From Beijerinckiaceae bacterium (lineage in GTDB: Bacteria; Pseudomonadota; Alphaproteobacteria; Rhizobiales; Beijerinckiaceae), in assembly GCA_004298435.1 (NCBI GenBank), contig SCSF01000037.1:1-50087 (forward strand): DNA of 50,087 bases. Reading direction: 5' to 3'. A program made the translations under genes and the position numbers. Positions 42,159 through 50,087 of the stretch are shown one piece after another; the stretch's first letter is position 1, and each line of letters starts with the position of its first letter. The notes under the pieces are model-generated. The model was not told where the DNA came from. It searched no databases and was given only the letters and a program-made list of their open reading frames with translations.

Positions 42159-43360
42159 CGCTTCGTCACCGTCCATTGCACGATTGGGCGGGATTTCACC
42201 CAGCCTCTGAATGCGCCAAGAGGCTCGGAATGAGCAATGTCGATCATTGTCAATTGGCCGCCGTATCGCGCATGGCGTGCAGCTACAAGCGATTGCGTTT
42301 CAATCGTCACGGCATTGACGACCATGATGCGTCCGCTTGGCAGAGTGTCATAAGCTGCATCGATCACGTCCGTACCACCCCCGCCGATGAAAATCGCATC
42401 GGGTTCCGGCAATTGCCTGAAGATTTCCGGCGCATGTCCCGCCATGACAACAAGGTCGGGTACGCCGAGCACAGCGGCGTTGCGGACAATGCGCGCCGCG
42501 CGATCCTCGCGCGCTTCGATAGCGAAAGCGCAATTTCCCGGATGCGCCAGCATCCATTCTATGCCGATGGAGCCGGATCCCGCGCCAATATCCCACAGAC
42601 ACGCGCCCGGCCAGGGCGCAAGAGCAGACAAGGTGAGAGCACGAACCTCGCGTTTGGTGATCTGGCCATCGGTTTCGAACCAGTCGTCGGGAAGGCCGGG
42701 CGTCAATGGAATCCAGATGGCGTCGCTTTCCGCCTTGACTTCGATTGCGACGAGATTGAGCGGATTGATGACGCGCGGAGTGAAATCTTCGGCGCGCATG
42801 TCGGAAAGCTTTTCGCGCGGACCGCCAAGAGATTCGAGGATGATCATGCGGGAGCGCTGGAGGTGGCGTATACGCAAAAGCTCCGCAAGCTTTTGCGGCG
42901 TTTCACCGTTCCAGCAAAGAACGAGAATCTTTGCATTCGGCCGCAGATGCGGAATGATGCGCTCGAACGGCCGCCCGTGCAGCGAAACGATTTCGCAATC
43001 CTGCAAGGCCCAGCCGAGCCTTGCGGCGGCGAGGCTGAGAGAAGACGGCGCAGGGAGGCAGATCATTTCTTCAGTCGGAATTTTTGCTGCGAGCAAGGGG
43101 CCGACGCCGTAAAGAAAGGGGTCACCCGAAGCCAGCACGCAAACATTTTTGCCGCGCCGGTCGAGAATTTCCTTTATTCCATCAGCGAAAGGCGATGGCC
43201 AGGCCATGGTTTCCGCATTGGTCTTACCGAGCAAGGCGAGATGGCGTTCGCCACCGATGATGAATTCTGCTTGCGCGATGAGGCGTGTTGCGGCAGGCGA
43301 AAGTCCATCGCAGCCGTCCTCGCCGATACCGATAAGCGTGAGCCAGCGCATGGATGTCAT
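42155..43360 (-). CDS. cobL: Precorrin-6Y C5,15-methyltransferase (decarboxylating)
   Basis: Bifunctional enzyme that methylates precorrin-6B at C5 and C15 and decarboxylates the C12 acetate, giving precorrin-8. The N-terminal CbiE-type tetrapyrrole methylase (about 1-205: LTLIGIGEDGCDGLSPAATRLI, VLASGDPFLYGVG) is fused to a CbiT-type Rossmann methyltransferase (about 220-400: LWDIGAGSGSIGIEWMLAHP, AIFIGGGGTDVIDAAYDTL). 401 residues from ATG 43360; ATG 43351 is also possible. Only 26 bases separate it from the divergent cobK. Confidence 0.96.
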   Translation of the reverse strand: MTSMRWLTLIGIGEDGCDGLSPAATRLIAQAEFIIGGERHLALLGKTNAETMAWPSPFADGIKEILDRRGKNVCVLASGDPFLYGVGPLLAAKIPTEEMICLPAPSSLSLAAARLGWALQDCEIVSLHGRPFERIIPHLRPNAKILVLCWNGETPQKLAELLRIRHLQRSRMIILESLGGPREKLSDMRAEDFTPRVINPLNLVAIEVKAESDAIWIPLTPGLPDDWFETDGQITKREVRALTLSALAPWPGACLWDIGAGSGSIGIEWMLAHPGNCAFAIEAREDRAARIVRNAAVLGVPDLVVMAGHAPEIFRQLPEPDAIFIGGGGTDVIDAAYDTLPSGRIMVVNAVTIETQSLVAARHARYGGQLTMIDIAHSEPLGAFRGWVKSRPIVQWTVTKR

Positions 43361-43386
43361 GGCGACTGCACCGTGAGACAAGGTTT

Positions 43387-44166
43387 ATGACAGACCCGCT
43401 GCGCGTTCTGATACTGGGCGGCACGGCGCAGGCGCGCATGCTCATTGAGCGGCTTGCGCGGGAACCTGCTGTCGCGCCAATCCTTTCGCTTGCCGGGCGG
43501 ACAAAAAATCCTCTGCTGCCTGCTGGCGCCTATCGCATTGGCGGGTTTGGCGGCGTTGCCGGGCTCGCTGCCTGGTTGCGCGCGGGGGCGATCGACCTCG
43601 TCATCGATGCGACGCATCCTTTCGCCGAGCAAATGTCTGCTCATGCTGAGGCTGCATGCCGCGAGGTGGCGGTTCCGCTTGCGCTCTTCACGCGTCAGCC
43701 GTGGACTCCCCGTGAGGGCGACCGCTGGAACGAGGTCGCGACGGCGCAAGCTGCGGCTTCTGCACTCGGGCCGCTGCCGCGCCGTGTGTTTCTGACAGTC
43801 GGCCGTCTGCAACTGCCGGCCTTCGAGGAAGCGCCGCAGCATCATTATCTCATCCGCAGTATCGATGCGCCGGAGCCTGCGCTGACGCTGCCGGCTTATC
43901 GCCTGCTTCTGGCGCGCGGGCCTTTCTCTCTCGAAGAGGAAATGCGGCTGATGCAGACGGAAAAGATCGATGTTCTCGTCACAAAAAACAGCGGCGGCGA
44001 GGCGACCTACGCCAAGATCGAGGCGGCGCGCAGGCTTGCAATTCCTGTCATTCTGATGCGCCCGCCTGCGAGCACGAAGGCGCCAGTTTTTTACGATCTC
44101 GACGCGATATGCACCTTCATTGTTGAGGCTGCGCATCAGCGTGCCTCCGAGCCGCGCGGCGTGTAG
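43387..44166 (+). CDS. cobK: Precorrin-6A reductase, encoded opposite to the other cob genes
   Basis: NADPH-dependent reduction of precorrin-6A to precorrin-6B. 259 residues. The start VLILGGTAQARMLIERL is the nucleotide-binding loop; LVIDATHPFAEQMSAHAEAAC and FLTVGRLQLPAFEEAP, and later VTKNSGGEATYAKIEAAR, are CobK hallmarks. It is the only cob gene on the plus strand: it diverges from cobL and its last 31 bases overlap the 3' end of cobJ head to head. An AAGG precedes the ATG by three bases. A separate promoter must lie within cobL. Confidence 0.95.
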   Translation: MTDPLRVLILGGTAQARMLIERLAREPAVAPILSLAGRTKNPLLPAGAYRIGGFGGVAGLAAWLRAGAIDLVIDATHPFAEQMSAHAEAACREVAVPLALFTRQPWTPREGDRWNEVATAQAAASALGPLPRRVFLTVGRLQLPAFEEAPQHHYLIRSIDAPEPALTLPAYRLLLARGPFSLEEEMRLMQTEKIDVLVTKNSGGEATYAKIEAARRLAIPVILMRPPASTKAPVFYDLDAICTFIVEAAHQRASEPRGV

Positions 44167-44894
44167 ATCCAGCGGCGGCCGCGCGCTTCGAAGCCGCGCG
44201 TTGCATGCGCCCCGATGAGCACGAGCGTGCTCATGTCGGCGAGCGCAGGATTGGCTTCTGACAGAGTTGTCAGCGTGAGTTTTTCGTCCTTGCGCCCAAC
44301 CGCGCGCGCAAAGCCGACAATCGTTTCAGGCGGCTTCAATTCGCGCAGCAGAGCGAATGCGTCATGGATCAGAGCCGGCCGCGCTTTCGAGGCGGGATTA
44401 TAGATTGCGATGACGAAATCCCCGGCCGCAGCGGCGCGCAAGCGCGTCTCGATAAGGCCCCAGGGTTTCAGATTATCGGAAAGCGAGAGGACGCAGAAAT
44501 CATGCCCGAGCGGAGCACCGAGCCGTGCCGCTGCCGCGAGCATGGCCGAGACGCCGGGATGCACGGCAATCTCGATGTCCCGCCATTTCGCTTCACCATG
44601 TTCGAGCGCTTCGAACACCGCGGCGGCCATGGCGAAGACGCCCGGATCGCCGCCTGAGACGACTGCGACATGCGCGCCCTTTGCCGCCAGTTCAAGTCCA
44701 TGGCGCGCGCGCGGAATCTCCGCGCCATTGTCGCTCGCATGGCGCGTTTGTCCGGCGCCAAGCGGAAGGCGGTCGAGATAGGGGCCATAGCCGATGAGGT
44801 CGCTCGCTTGCGCAAGAATTTGCGGCGTCTCGAGTGTCAGCCACTCCTGCGGGCCGGGGCCGAGGCCTATGATGTCGAGGCGGCCTGAGTTCAT
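44136..44894 (-). CDS. cobJ: Precorrin-3B C17-methyltransferase
   Basis: Methylates precorrin-3B at C17 and contracts the ring to precorrin-4. 252 residues: DIIGLGPGPQEWLTLETPQILAQASDLIGYGPYLDRL at the start, VAVVSGGDPGVFAMAAAVFEAL in the middle, HPGVSAMLAAAARLGAPLGHDFCVLSLSDNLKPW and AIYNPASKARP after that, all typical of CobJ/CbiH. Its start overlaps cobI by four bases; its end overlaps the convergent cobK by 31 bases. Confidence 0.96.
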   Translation of the reverse strand: MNSGRLDIIGLGPGPQEWLTLETPQILAQASDLIGYGPYLDRLPLGAGQTRHASDNGAEIPRARHGLELAAKGAHVAVVSGGDPGVFAMAAAVFEALEHGEAKWRDIEIAVHPGVSAMLAAAARLGAPLGHDFCVLSLSDNLKPWGLIETRLRAAAAGDFVIAIYNPASKARPALIHDAFALLRELKPPETIVGFARAVGRKDEKLTLTTLSEANPALADMSTLVLIGAHATRGFEARGRRWIYTPRGSEAR

Positions 44895-45619
44895 GGCCTT
44901 CTGCCGTTTCCGGGAATGAGGATCATTGCGAAATAGGGCGCCTCCTCATCGCCGCGCTCCGCCAGCCTGACGATCTTTTCGCCTGCCATCGTGCCGCGTT
45001 CGACATAGATCGCATGCTGCAAAAGATTGGCGCGCAAAATTGCCCTGCGCACCTTCGGCAGATTGGCGCCGAGCTTCATAATCACCGCCGCCTGTGTTTC
45101 GGCAAGACGCTTTGCGAGGTCATCTTCGGAAAGCGTTCCGGGGAGTACGCTCAGGGCGTCGTCTCCCCAGGACATCGGCAGGCCGGCGCGGCTCCAGCAG
45201 CCCGCCATTCCGGTCACGCCCGGCACGATCTCGGTCGCGAAGTGCTCGCGCACCCTCACATAAAGGTGCATGAAAGAACTGTAGAAGAGCGGGTCGCCCT
45301 CGGCGAGCAGCGCGACATCGCGGCCGGTATCGAGATGCGCCGCAAGCATGTCGGTTGCGGCTTCATAGAAAGCGCGAAGACTCGCGATGTAGCGGGAATC
45401 CTCGAACGAGACTTCCGTCGTCATCGGATAATAGAGCGGCAGTTCGATGCGGCCCTCCGGAATCCAGCGGTCCGCGATCTCCCGCGCGTTGCCGCGCCGG
45501 CCTTTCTTCGCGAAAAATGCAATGACAGGCGCCGCGCGGATGATCTCGACCGCCTTCACGGTTAAAAGTTCCGGGTCGCCAGGGCCGAGCCCGACGCCGA
45601 TCAAACGTCCCTTTGTCAT
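44891..45619 (-). CDS. cobI: Precorrin-2 C20-methyltransferase
   Basis: Methylates precorrin-2 at C20 to give precorrin-3A, the first committed step of the corrin branch. 242 residues. [46 protein letters not shown] at the start, then [22 protein letters not shown] and [32 protein letters not shown], typical of CobI/CbiL. Four-base overlaps join it to cobH before and cobJ after. Confidence 0.96.
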   Translation of the reverse strand: MTKGRLIGVGLGPGDPELLTVKAVEIIRAAPVIAFFAKKGRRGNAREIADRWIPEGRIELPLYYPMTTEVSFEDSRYIASLRAFYEAATDMLAAHLDTGRDVALLAEGDPLFYSSFMHLYVRVREHFATEIVPGVTGMAGCWSRAGLPMSWGDDALSVLPGTLSEDDLAKRLAETQAAVIMKLGANLPKVRRAILRANLLQHAIYVERGTMAGEKIVRLAERGDEEAPYFAMILIPGNGRRP

Positions 45620-46245
45620 AGCGCGGTGCTCGCGAGTGCGTTGACGGTTGCCGCCGCCATGGCGCTGCCGCCGCGGCGTCCGCGGATCACCAGAAACGGC
45701 AATTTGCCATAGGCCATCAGCGCTTCCTTCGATTCGGCAGCGCCGACAAAGCCGACAGGCATCCCGATGACGGCGGCAGGTAAAGGCCAGCCAGCGTCCA
45801 TGCGGTCAAGCAGGTGGAACAAGACCGTCGGCGCATTGCCGATGACGACGAGGCTGCCTTCTATCATTTCGCGCCAGAGTTCGACAGCGGCGGCCGAGCG
45901 CGTATTGCCGATCTGCGTCGCAAGCTCCGGAACGCGCGGATCGGAGAGCGTGCAGATGATTTTATTGTTCGCGGGCAGGCGTGCGCGTGTGATGCCGGAT
46001 GCGACCATTTGCGAATCGCAAAGAATTGGCGCGCCAGCCTCAAGTGTAGCACGCGCAGCATGTGCCGCGCCTGGCGCAAAGGCCAGATCGGCCGCGGCTT
46101 CCACCTGCCCGCAGGCATGGATGATGCGCACCGCGACCGGCTCTTCGTCTGCGTCAAAGCGAGCAAGGTCGGCTTCGGCGCGGATAATCGCAAATGAGCG
46201 ACGATAAATCTCGGCGCCGTCGCGGATATAATCAAAGCTGTTCAT
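45616..46245 (-). CDS. cobH: Precorrin-8X methylmutase
   Basis: Moves a methyl group from C11 to C12 to form hydrogenobyrinic acid. 209 residues. The catalytic His of the family is present as His43 in [13 protein letters not shown], and the region [22 protein letters not shown] and [38 protein letters not shown] follow. Four-base overlaps with cobG upstream and cobI downstream. Confidence 0.96.
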   Translation of the reverse strand: MNSFDYIRDGAEIYRRSFAIIRAEADLARFDADEEPVAVRIIHACGQVEAAADLAFAPGAAHAARATLEAGAPILCDSQMVASGITRARLPANNKIICTLSDPRVPELATQIGNTRSAAAVELWREMIEGSLVVIGNAPTVLFHLLDRMDAGWPLPAAVIGMPVGFVGAAESKEALMAYGKLPFLVIRGRRGGSAMAAATVNALASTAL

Positions 46246-47546
46246 TGTGCGGTTTCATTGAAAAGAGTTTTGACGAATGCAGCCCGCCCTTCGGGTGCGA
46301 TTTTGGCAAGTCGGTCCAAAAGGCACTCTACGCTGGCTGGCGTCAGGCCGGTGAGCGCAGGCTTATCATTTGCGCGGCCATTGAGCACGAGATCGTAAGC
46401 GCCATCATGGCCGACGAGCGTGATGGGCGCTGGCGAAGCATGCGCGCACCCCTTGGTGCAGGCCGAAACATGCAGCGCGATGCCGCCGGAAGTGAGTTTG
46501 GCGGCGTGAGACGCCAGACGCGCGGCATCGGCTTGCGCCGCCGTTTCGCCATTGAGGCAGGCAGGTTTGCCGGAGCAGGCGGCAACGGAGCGGATCGGCG
46601 CATCTTCATCCAGAATGAAACCGGCATCGCGCAGGCGTTCCGCGAGACTCGCGTCAATCCGTTCCGCAACGATGAGGATGGCGCGCCAGGGCGTGAGGCG
46701 CAGCGAGCCCCCGGCGGCTTCCGTTGCATCCGCAATGAATTGCAGAGAGGCCGAATCGAAACGCCCAAAGGGCAGGCCGAGGCCCAGAGCGGTGTAATCG
46801 CCGAGATGGTGAAAACCAGGGACACGCGGCCTCGCCCGGCGCGCGGGAGCGGCGCTTGCCGGCATGTGTTGAAGTTCTGCGGCCTTTGCAATTGCATCGG
46901 CGTTACCGCAGCGAACGAGATCGACCATACGGTCCGTGTCGCTGTCTCTCAATCGAAGGAAAGCGATGGCCAGACGTGCCGCCGTTTCGCCGAGCTCATC
47001 AGTGGCGCATGCACCCGCAAACTTTCCAGCGAGATAAACGGCGAAGCGTGGATCATCTTTGCGGCCCATAGCAACGAATGCGATGTCAGCGGCTTCAATC
47101 GGCAGGGGCAGGCAGCCGCCATCGTCGATCACGAACAGAAATTTTCCGGGAAGTAAATGGAGCGCTTTGTCTTTGCGCAGTCGCGCGTCGAGAGTGCGGA
47201 TCTGTTGCCGCACGTCAATGAGCGCGGAAGGGTCGATGCCGGCAAGCGGGCTCGCCAATATGTTGCGGATGGCTTCCGCGGCGGGGTCTTCATCGAGAAG
47301 CCCGAGAGCATCGAGCCGTGCCTGTAAAGGTGAAAGCTTTTCCTTGATGACGCCACGCAATTGCAGATTGCCGCGCGAAGTCAGATCGAGAAGGCCATTG
47401 CCGAACGTTTCCGCGCATTGCGCGAGCGCCCGCGCGCGAGAAGGCGTGAGAACGCCGCCGGTGATCCGCAGCCGCACGATCAGCCCATCACCCGATTGCA
47501 TTGGTTGCAACGCGCCGGGACACCAACCCTTGCGATGCGTGATCAT
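46242..47546 (-). CDS. cobG: Precorrin-3B synthase (oxygen-dependent, Fe-S)
   Basis: Monooxygenase that converts precorrin-3A to precorrin-3B using O2, the marker enzyme of the aerobic cobalamin pathway. 434 residues with the nitrite/sulfite-reductase half-domain architecture ([25 protein letters not shown] at the start, [15 protein letters not shown]). The [4Fe-4S] ligands are visible as Cys324, Cys330, Cys363 and Cys367 ([13 protein letters not shown] and [10 protein letters not shown]). Start ATG overlaps the cobN stop by four bases and its end overlaps cobH by four. Confidence 0.95.
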   Translation of the reverse strand: MITHRKGWCPGALQPMQSGDGLIVRLRITGGVLTPSRARALAQCAETFGNGLLDLTSRGNLQLRGVIKEKLSPLQARLDALGLLDEDPAAEAIRNILASPLAGIDPSALIDVRQQIRTLDARLRKDKALHLLPGKFLFVIDDGGCLPLPIEAADIAFVAMGRKDDPRFAVYLAGKFAGACATDELGETAARLAIAFLRLRDSDTDRMVDLVRCGNADAIAKAAELQHMPASAAPARRARPRVPGFHHLGDYTALGLGLPFGRFDSASLQFIADATEAAGGSLRLTPWRAILIVAERIDASLAERLRDAGFILDEDAPIRSVAACSGKPACLNGETAAQADAARLASHAAKLTSGGIALHVSACTKGCAHASPAPITLVGHDGAYDLVLNGRANDKPALTGLTPASVECLLDRLAKIAPEGRAAFVKTLFNETAQ

Positions 47547-50087
47547 GCGGAAGGCTCCAGCAGACGGGCGAGGCGCAGAGCCGTCGAATTGCGGCGACAG
47601 GTCCAGAAGCCGCGCGAGAGCGCGGCATCGAAGCGCTCGGCCATTGCGCGTGCAGCCGCCGGATTGACGGACTCGAGAAAGGCAAGCACGTCCTCGTTCC
47701 CGAGCGTTGCATCGAACAGAAGCTCGAAATGATGTGCTTTTACGGCGTCAGCCATGACAGCGACAGCATAAAGATTATCGACCGTTTCGGCGATTTCGGC
47801 AGCGCCGCGATAGCCGTGCCGCATCTGCCCCGCGATCCAGCCCGGATTGACGGCGCGGCCGCGCACGACGCGCGCGATCTCTTCGGAAAGGGACCGCGGC
47901 GCAGGCTTGTCGATCTGCGTCGTGTCGAGGTGATAGATCGCGGGCTTGCCGCCGAGAATTTCCGCCGCCGCAGCGAAACCGGCTTCATGTTCAGCAAGAA
48001 CGCCGGAATCGAGAAGGTCCTGTCCAGGCAAATCCTGAACATGGACGAAAGCATCTGCGGCAGCAATCCGTTCGCGGAATGAGGCAGTCGCGTCGCCTGT
48101 ATGGAGTCCCTGCGCATGGCTGCTCGCCGCGAGATAGGCTTCGCCGAGCGCTTCGCGCGAAATATGCACATCTTCCGCCAGCATGCGTCCGAGCGGCAGG
48201 CCGTAAGCGCCCGGCTCCGCGCCGAAGATGCGGACGGGTGCGTCGCTCGCAGCCGCGAGCGGATTGGTTTCCGGATCTTCGTCTAACGCCGCGACTTCGG
48301 CGATCATCTGCTCGATGAGAGCGATCTGTGTCGGGAATACGTCGCGGAAAAGCCCGGAGATCCGCAAAGTGACATCGATGCGCGGATGATCGAGCGCAGC
48401 CGGCGGCAGCACGGTAAAGCCGGTCACGCGGGCCGAGGCATTGTTCCATACAGGTGTTGCGCCGAGATAGCTGAAGATCTGCGCCAGTTCCTCGCCGCCC
48501 GTGCGCATGGTGGCGGAGCCCCAAATGTCCATCACGATGCGGCGTGGCCACTCGCCATGATCCTGAAGGTGGCGTTCGAGCAGAGCGCTGGCGGCGCGGT
48601 TGCCGAGTTCGAAGGCCGTGCGGGTTGGCACCGCGCGCGGATCGACGCTGAAAAGATTGCGCCCAGTCGGCAGCACATCGAGGCGTCCGCGGTCTGGCGC
48701 TCCTGCCGGGCTTGGCTCGACGAACTTGCCATCGAGCGCCGCAAGCAGCGCGTTGCGCTCGCAGCTTGGCGAAGCTTCAAGATCCGCCAAAGCTTTCGGC
48801 GAAGGCTCCGCGCCGGCGATAATCGCCGCCCCGGGCATGGGTGCGTTGCCCAGGACATGAAGACCGTCTGCAATGCGCATGTCCTTGATGTCGCAAAGCC
48901 AGCCATCGAGTTTCGCCAGCGCTTCGGAGGGCGCGAGATCTGCGGCGCCACAATCCGCTGCGAGGCCAGCCTCGGCCGCTCGATCGAGAATGATCTGCGA
49001 CAGCATGGAGGCGCGCTTCGGGTCCATTTCTTGCGCAACGGCATATTCGTCGAAGAGCGTTTCGAACGTCGCGAGATCACCGAAGTTTTCGACCTTGCCG
49101 AGCGGCGGCGTGAGGTGGCTGATGATAACGGCGGCGCTGCGACGCTTCGCCTGAGCAGCTTCGCCGGGATTATTGACGATGAAGGGATAGATCAGTGGCG
49201 TCGCGCCGAGCAGGGCTTCTGGCGCGCAATTTTCCGACAGTGCAAGCGCTTTGCCGGGCAGCCATTCGAGCGTTCCATGCGTGCCAAGCTGGATGAGCGC
49301 ATCGATCGTCTCGCAGTGGCGCAGCCAGAGATAGAAAGCGATATAGCCGTGGCAGGGCGGCAGGGCGGTATCGTGATAATTCTGCTTACGGGTTTGCGCG
49401 CGGGCACGATCCGGCTGGATGGCGACGATCATCTTGCCGAGCCGCAAGGCGCGGAATCGAAATTGCGTGCCGTCGCAGAGAGAATCTTTCTCCGGATCGC
49501 CCCATGCCTCAGTGATCGCAATACGCAGACTTTCGGGAAGCGCTGCGAAGGCTTCGCGATAAGAAGCAAGCGGCCAGGACTCTCTGGGAGAAGATTCAGC
49601 CAGATCGCGGATCAGTGCATCCTTATCCGCGACGGTTTCGACGCTGTAGCCTTCCTTCGCAAGCAGAGCTGCTATTTCCTTGAGGCTTGCCGGTGTATCG
49701 AGGCCGACTGCGTATCCAGCGCGGCCCGCTTTTGCGGGATAATCCGACAGGATGCAGGCAAGCTTCCGGGCTGCGCGCGGCTTGCGCCGCAACGCCGTCC
49801 AGGCAAGCGCGAGATCGACGCAAAATTCGATACGCGACTCCTCCGGCCGATGCACGAGCCGCGTAAATTCAAGCGCGTCGCTGCGCTCTCGCTCCTCCTT
49901 AAACGAGATTGGCCGCGCGATGATCCGGCCGTCGATCTCGGGAAGCACGACGTGCATCGCTATGTCTGGCGCTTTGAGGCCACGCGGATCGGTGCTCCAC
50001 CCGCTGCGGCTTGAGCCCGCGTGTATCAATTGGATGATCGGCGCATCGGCAATTTCAAGCGGGCTTGTGGCGGTCTCGGTGCGCGCA
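47543..50087 (-). CDS. cobN: Cobaltochelatase subunit CobN, C-terminal part (5' end outside the window)
   Basis: Large subunit of the ATP-dependent cobalt chelatase (CobN-CobS-CobT) that inserts Co into hydrogenobyrinic acid a,c-diamide. The frame is open to the window edge with no start, giving about 848 visible residues of a protein that is usually 1,100-1,300 long. Recognisable stretches include APDIAMHVVLPEIDGRI, LIQLGTHGTLEWLPGKALALS, PLIYPFIVNNPGEAAQAKRRSAAVIISHLTPP, DIWGSATMRTGGEELAQIFSYLGA and GFRDVFPTQIALIEQM-like sequence. A TTG at 50029 is an internal Leu codon. It heads the visible part of the operon. Confidence 0.96.
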   Translation of the reverse strand, partial: ARTETATSPLEIADAPIIQLIHAGSSRSGWSTDPRGLKAPDIAMHVVLPEIDGRIIARPISFKEERERSDALEFTRLVHRPEESRIEFCVDLALAWTALRRKPRAARKLACILSDYPAKAGRAGYAVGLDTPASLKEIAALLAKEGYSVETVADKDALIRDLAESSPRESWPLASYREAFAALPESLRIAITEAWGDPEKDSLCDGTQFRFRALRLGKMIVAIQPDRARAQTRKQNYHDTALPPCHGYIAFYLWLRHCETIDALIQLGTHGTLEWLPGKALALSENCAPEALLGATPLIYPFIVNNPGEAAQAKRRSAAVIISHLTPPLGKVENFGDLATFETLFDEYAVAQEMDPKRASMLSQIILDRAAEAGLAADCGAADLAPSEALAKLDGWLCDIKDMRIADGLHVLGNAPMPGAAIIAGAEPSPKALADLEASPSCERNALLAALDGKFVEPSPAGAPDRGRLDVLPTGRNLFSVDPRAVPTRTAFELGNRAASALLERHLQDHGEWPRRIVMDIWGSATMRTGGEELAQIFSYLGATPVWNNASARVTGFTVLPPAALDHPRIDVTLRISGLFRDVFPTQIALIEQMIAEVAALDEDPETNPLAAASDAPVRIFGAEPGAYGLPLGRMLAEDVHISREALGEAYLAASSHAQGLHTGDATASFRERIAAADAFVHVQDLPGQDLLDSGVLAEHEAGFAAAAEILGGKPAIYHLDTTQIDKPAPRSLSEEIARVVRGRAVNPGWIAGQMRHGYRGAAEIAETVDNLYAVAVMADAVKAHHFELLFDATLGNEDVLAFLESVNPAAARAMAERFDAALSRGFWTCRRNSTALRLARLLEPSA

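Noticed and set aside
40988-43386. Cobalamin riboswitch in the cob cluster
   Set aside because: The visible intergenic gaps (41 bases before cobB, 26 between cobL and cobK) are too short; any riboswitch would lie upstream of cobN outside the window.
42122-43390. 422-codon open frame on the plus strand
   Set aside because: Antisense of cobL; no recognisable domain.
48386-50014. 542-codon open frame on the plus strand
   Set aside because: Antisense of cobN in GC-rich DNA; composition is Arg-rich without domains, while the minus frame is clearly CobN.
1-50087. CRISPR array, prophage, insertion sequence or defence cluster
   Set aside because: No regularly spaced direct repeats, transposase, phage structural genes or known defence domains are visible.

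Overview
The window is a chromosomal stretch of an alphaproteobacterium of the order Hyphomicrobiales (Rhizobiales). The likely placement is near the Beijerinckiaceae or Methylobacteriaceae, but this rests on gene order and protein flavour, not on a search. The base composition is GC-rich and coding density is high. Conserved alphaproteobacterial blocks are recognisable: infC-rpmI-rplT, lptC-lptA-lptB, rpmH-rnpA-yidC-engB-argB-...-dapD-dapE, nadQ-nadA-nadB-nadC, ubiB-coaBC-dut, and an aerobic cobalamin cluster. I see no prophage, plasmid, insertion sequence, CRISPR array or defence locus.

Layout. 1-4.5 kb: trpS, a TonB-family protein, an alpha/beta hydrolase and a GT4 glycosyltransferase. 4.6-6.3 kb: the translation block infC (with an unusual AUU start), rpmI and rplT. 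6.3-10.2 kb, minus strand: a His-rich exported protein, pheT (no pheS nearby) and an NDUFA9-like dehydrogenase. 10.4-12.7 kb: tRNA-Leu(CAG), then a protein with two glycosyltransferase-like domains. 12.8-16.5 kb: a DUF1236 protein, an RNase D-like exonuclease and the LPS-export genes lptC-lptA-lptB. 16.7-24.8 kb, minus strand: lysine/peptidoglycan genes dapE and dapD with two DUF805 membrane proteins, a HAD nucleotidase, argB, engB, yidC, rnpA and rpmH (44 codons, TTG start). 25.0-29.8 kb: the de novo NAD genes nadC, nadB, nadA and their Nudix-like regulator nadQ, with two operator-like palindromes before nadA. 29.9-32.8 kb: yraN, rsmI and a divergent LpoA-like lipoprotein. 32.9-35.8 kb: a TetR regulator with a DUF1348 partner and a clear operator, then cysK and an Rrf2 regulator. 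35.8-39.4 kb: dut, coaBC, ubiB. 39.6 kb to the end: cobB, cobM, cobE, cobL, cobK (opposite strand), cobJ, cobI, cobH, cobG and the C-terminal part of cobN, which runs off the window.

How the genes work together. The cob genes cover the aerobic (oxygen-dependent) corrin route from precorrin-2 to hydrogenobyrinic acid a,c-diamide and cobalt insertion, except that cobF is not in the window. Four-base ATGA overlaps link most cob neighbours. nadA, nadB and nadC make nicotinate mononucleotide from aspartate under probable NadQ control. The lpt genes move LPS to the outer membrane.

Intergenic DNA is rich in small palindromic elements of at least four families, several lying where expected synteny is broken (pheS, rpoN and ubiE are missing from their usual places). 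I found no single large undescribed system. The most interesting leads are the AUU-started infC, a 44-bp dispersed element of constant length in five copies, a second element whose identical 10-bp arms enclose either a 4-base loop or a 67-base folded insert, the His-rich exported protein coupled to pheT, the two-domain glycosyltransferase next to tRNA-Leu, and the predicted operators. The first 73 bases hold no gene I can identify.
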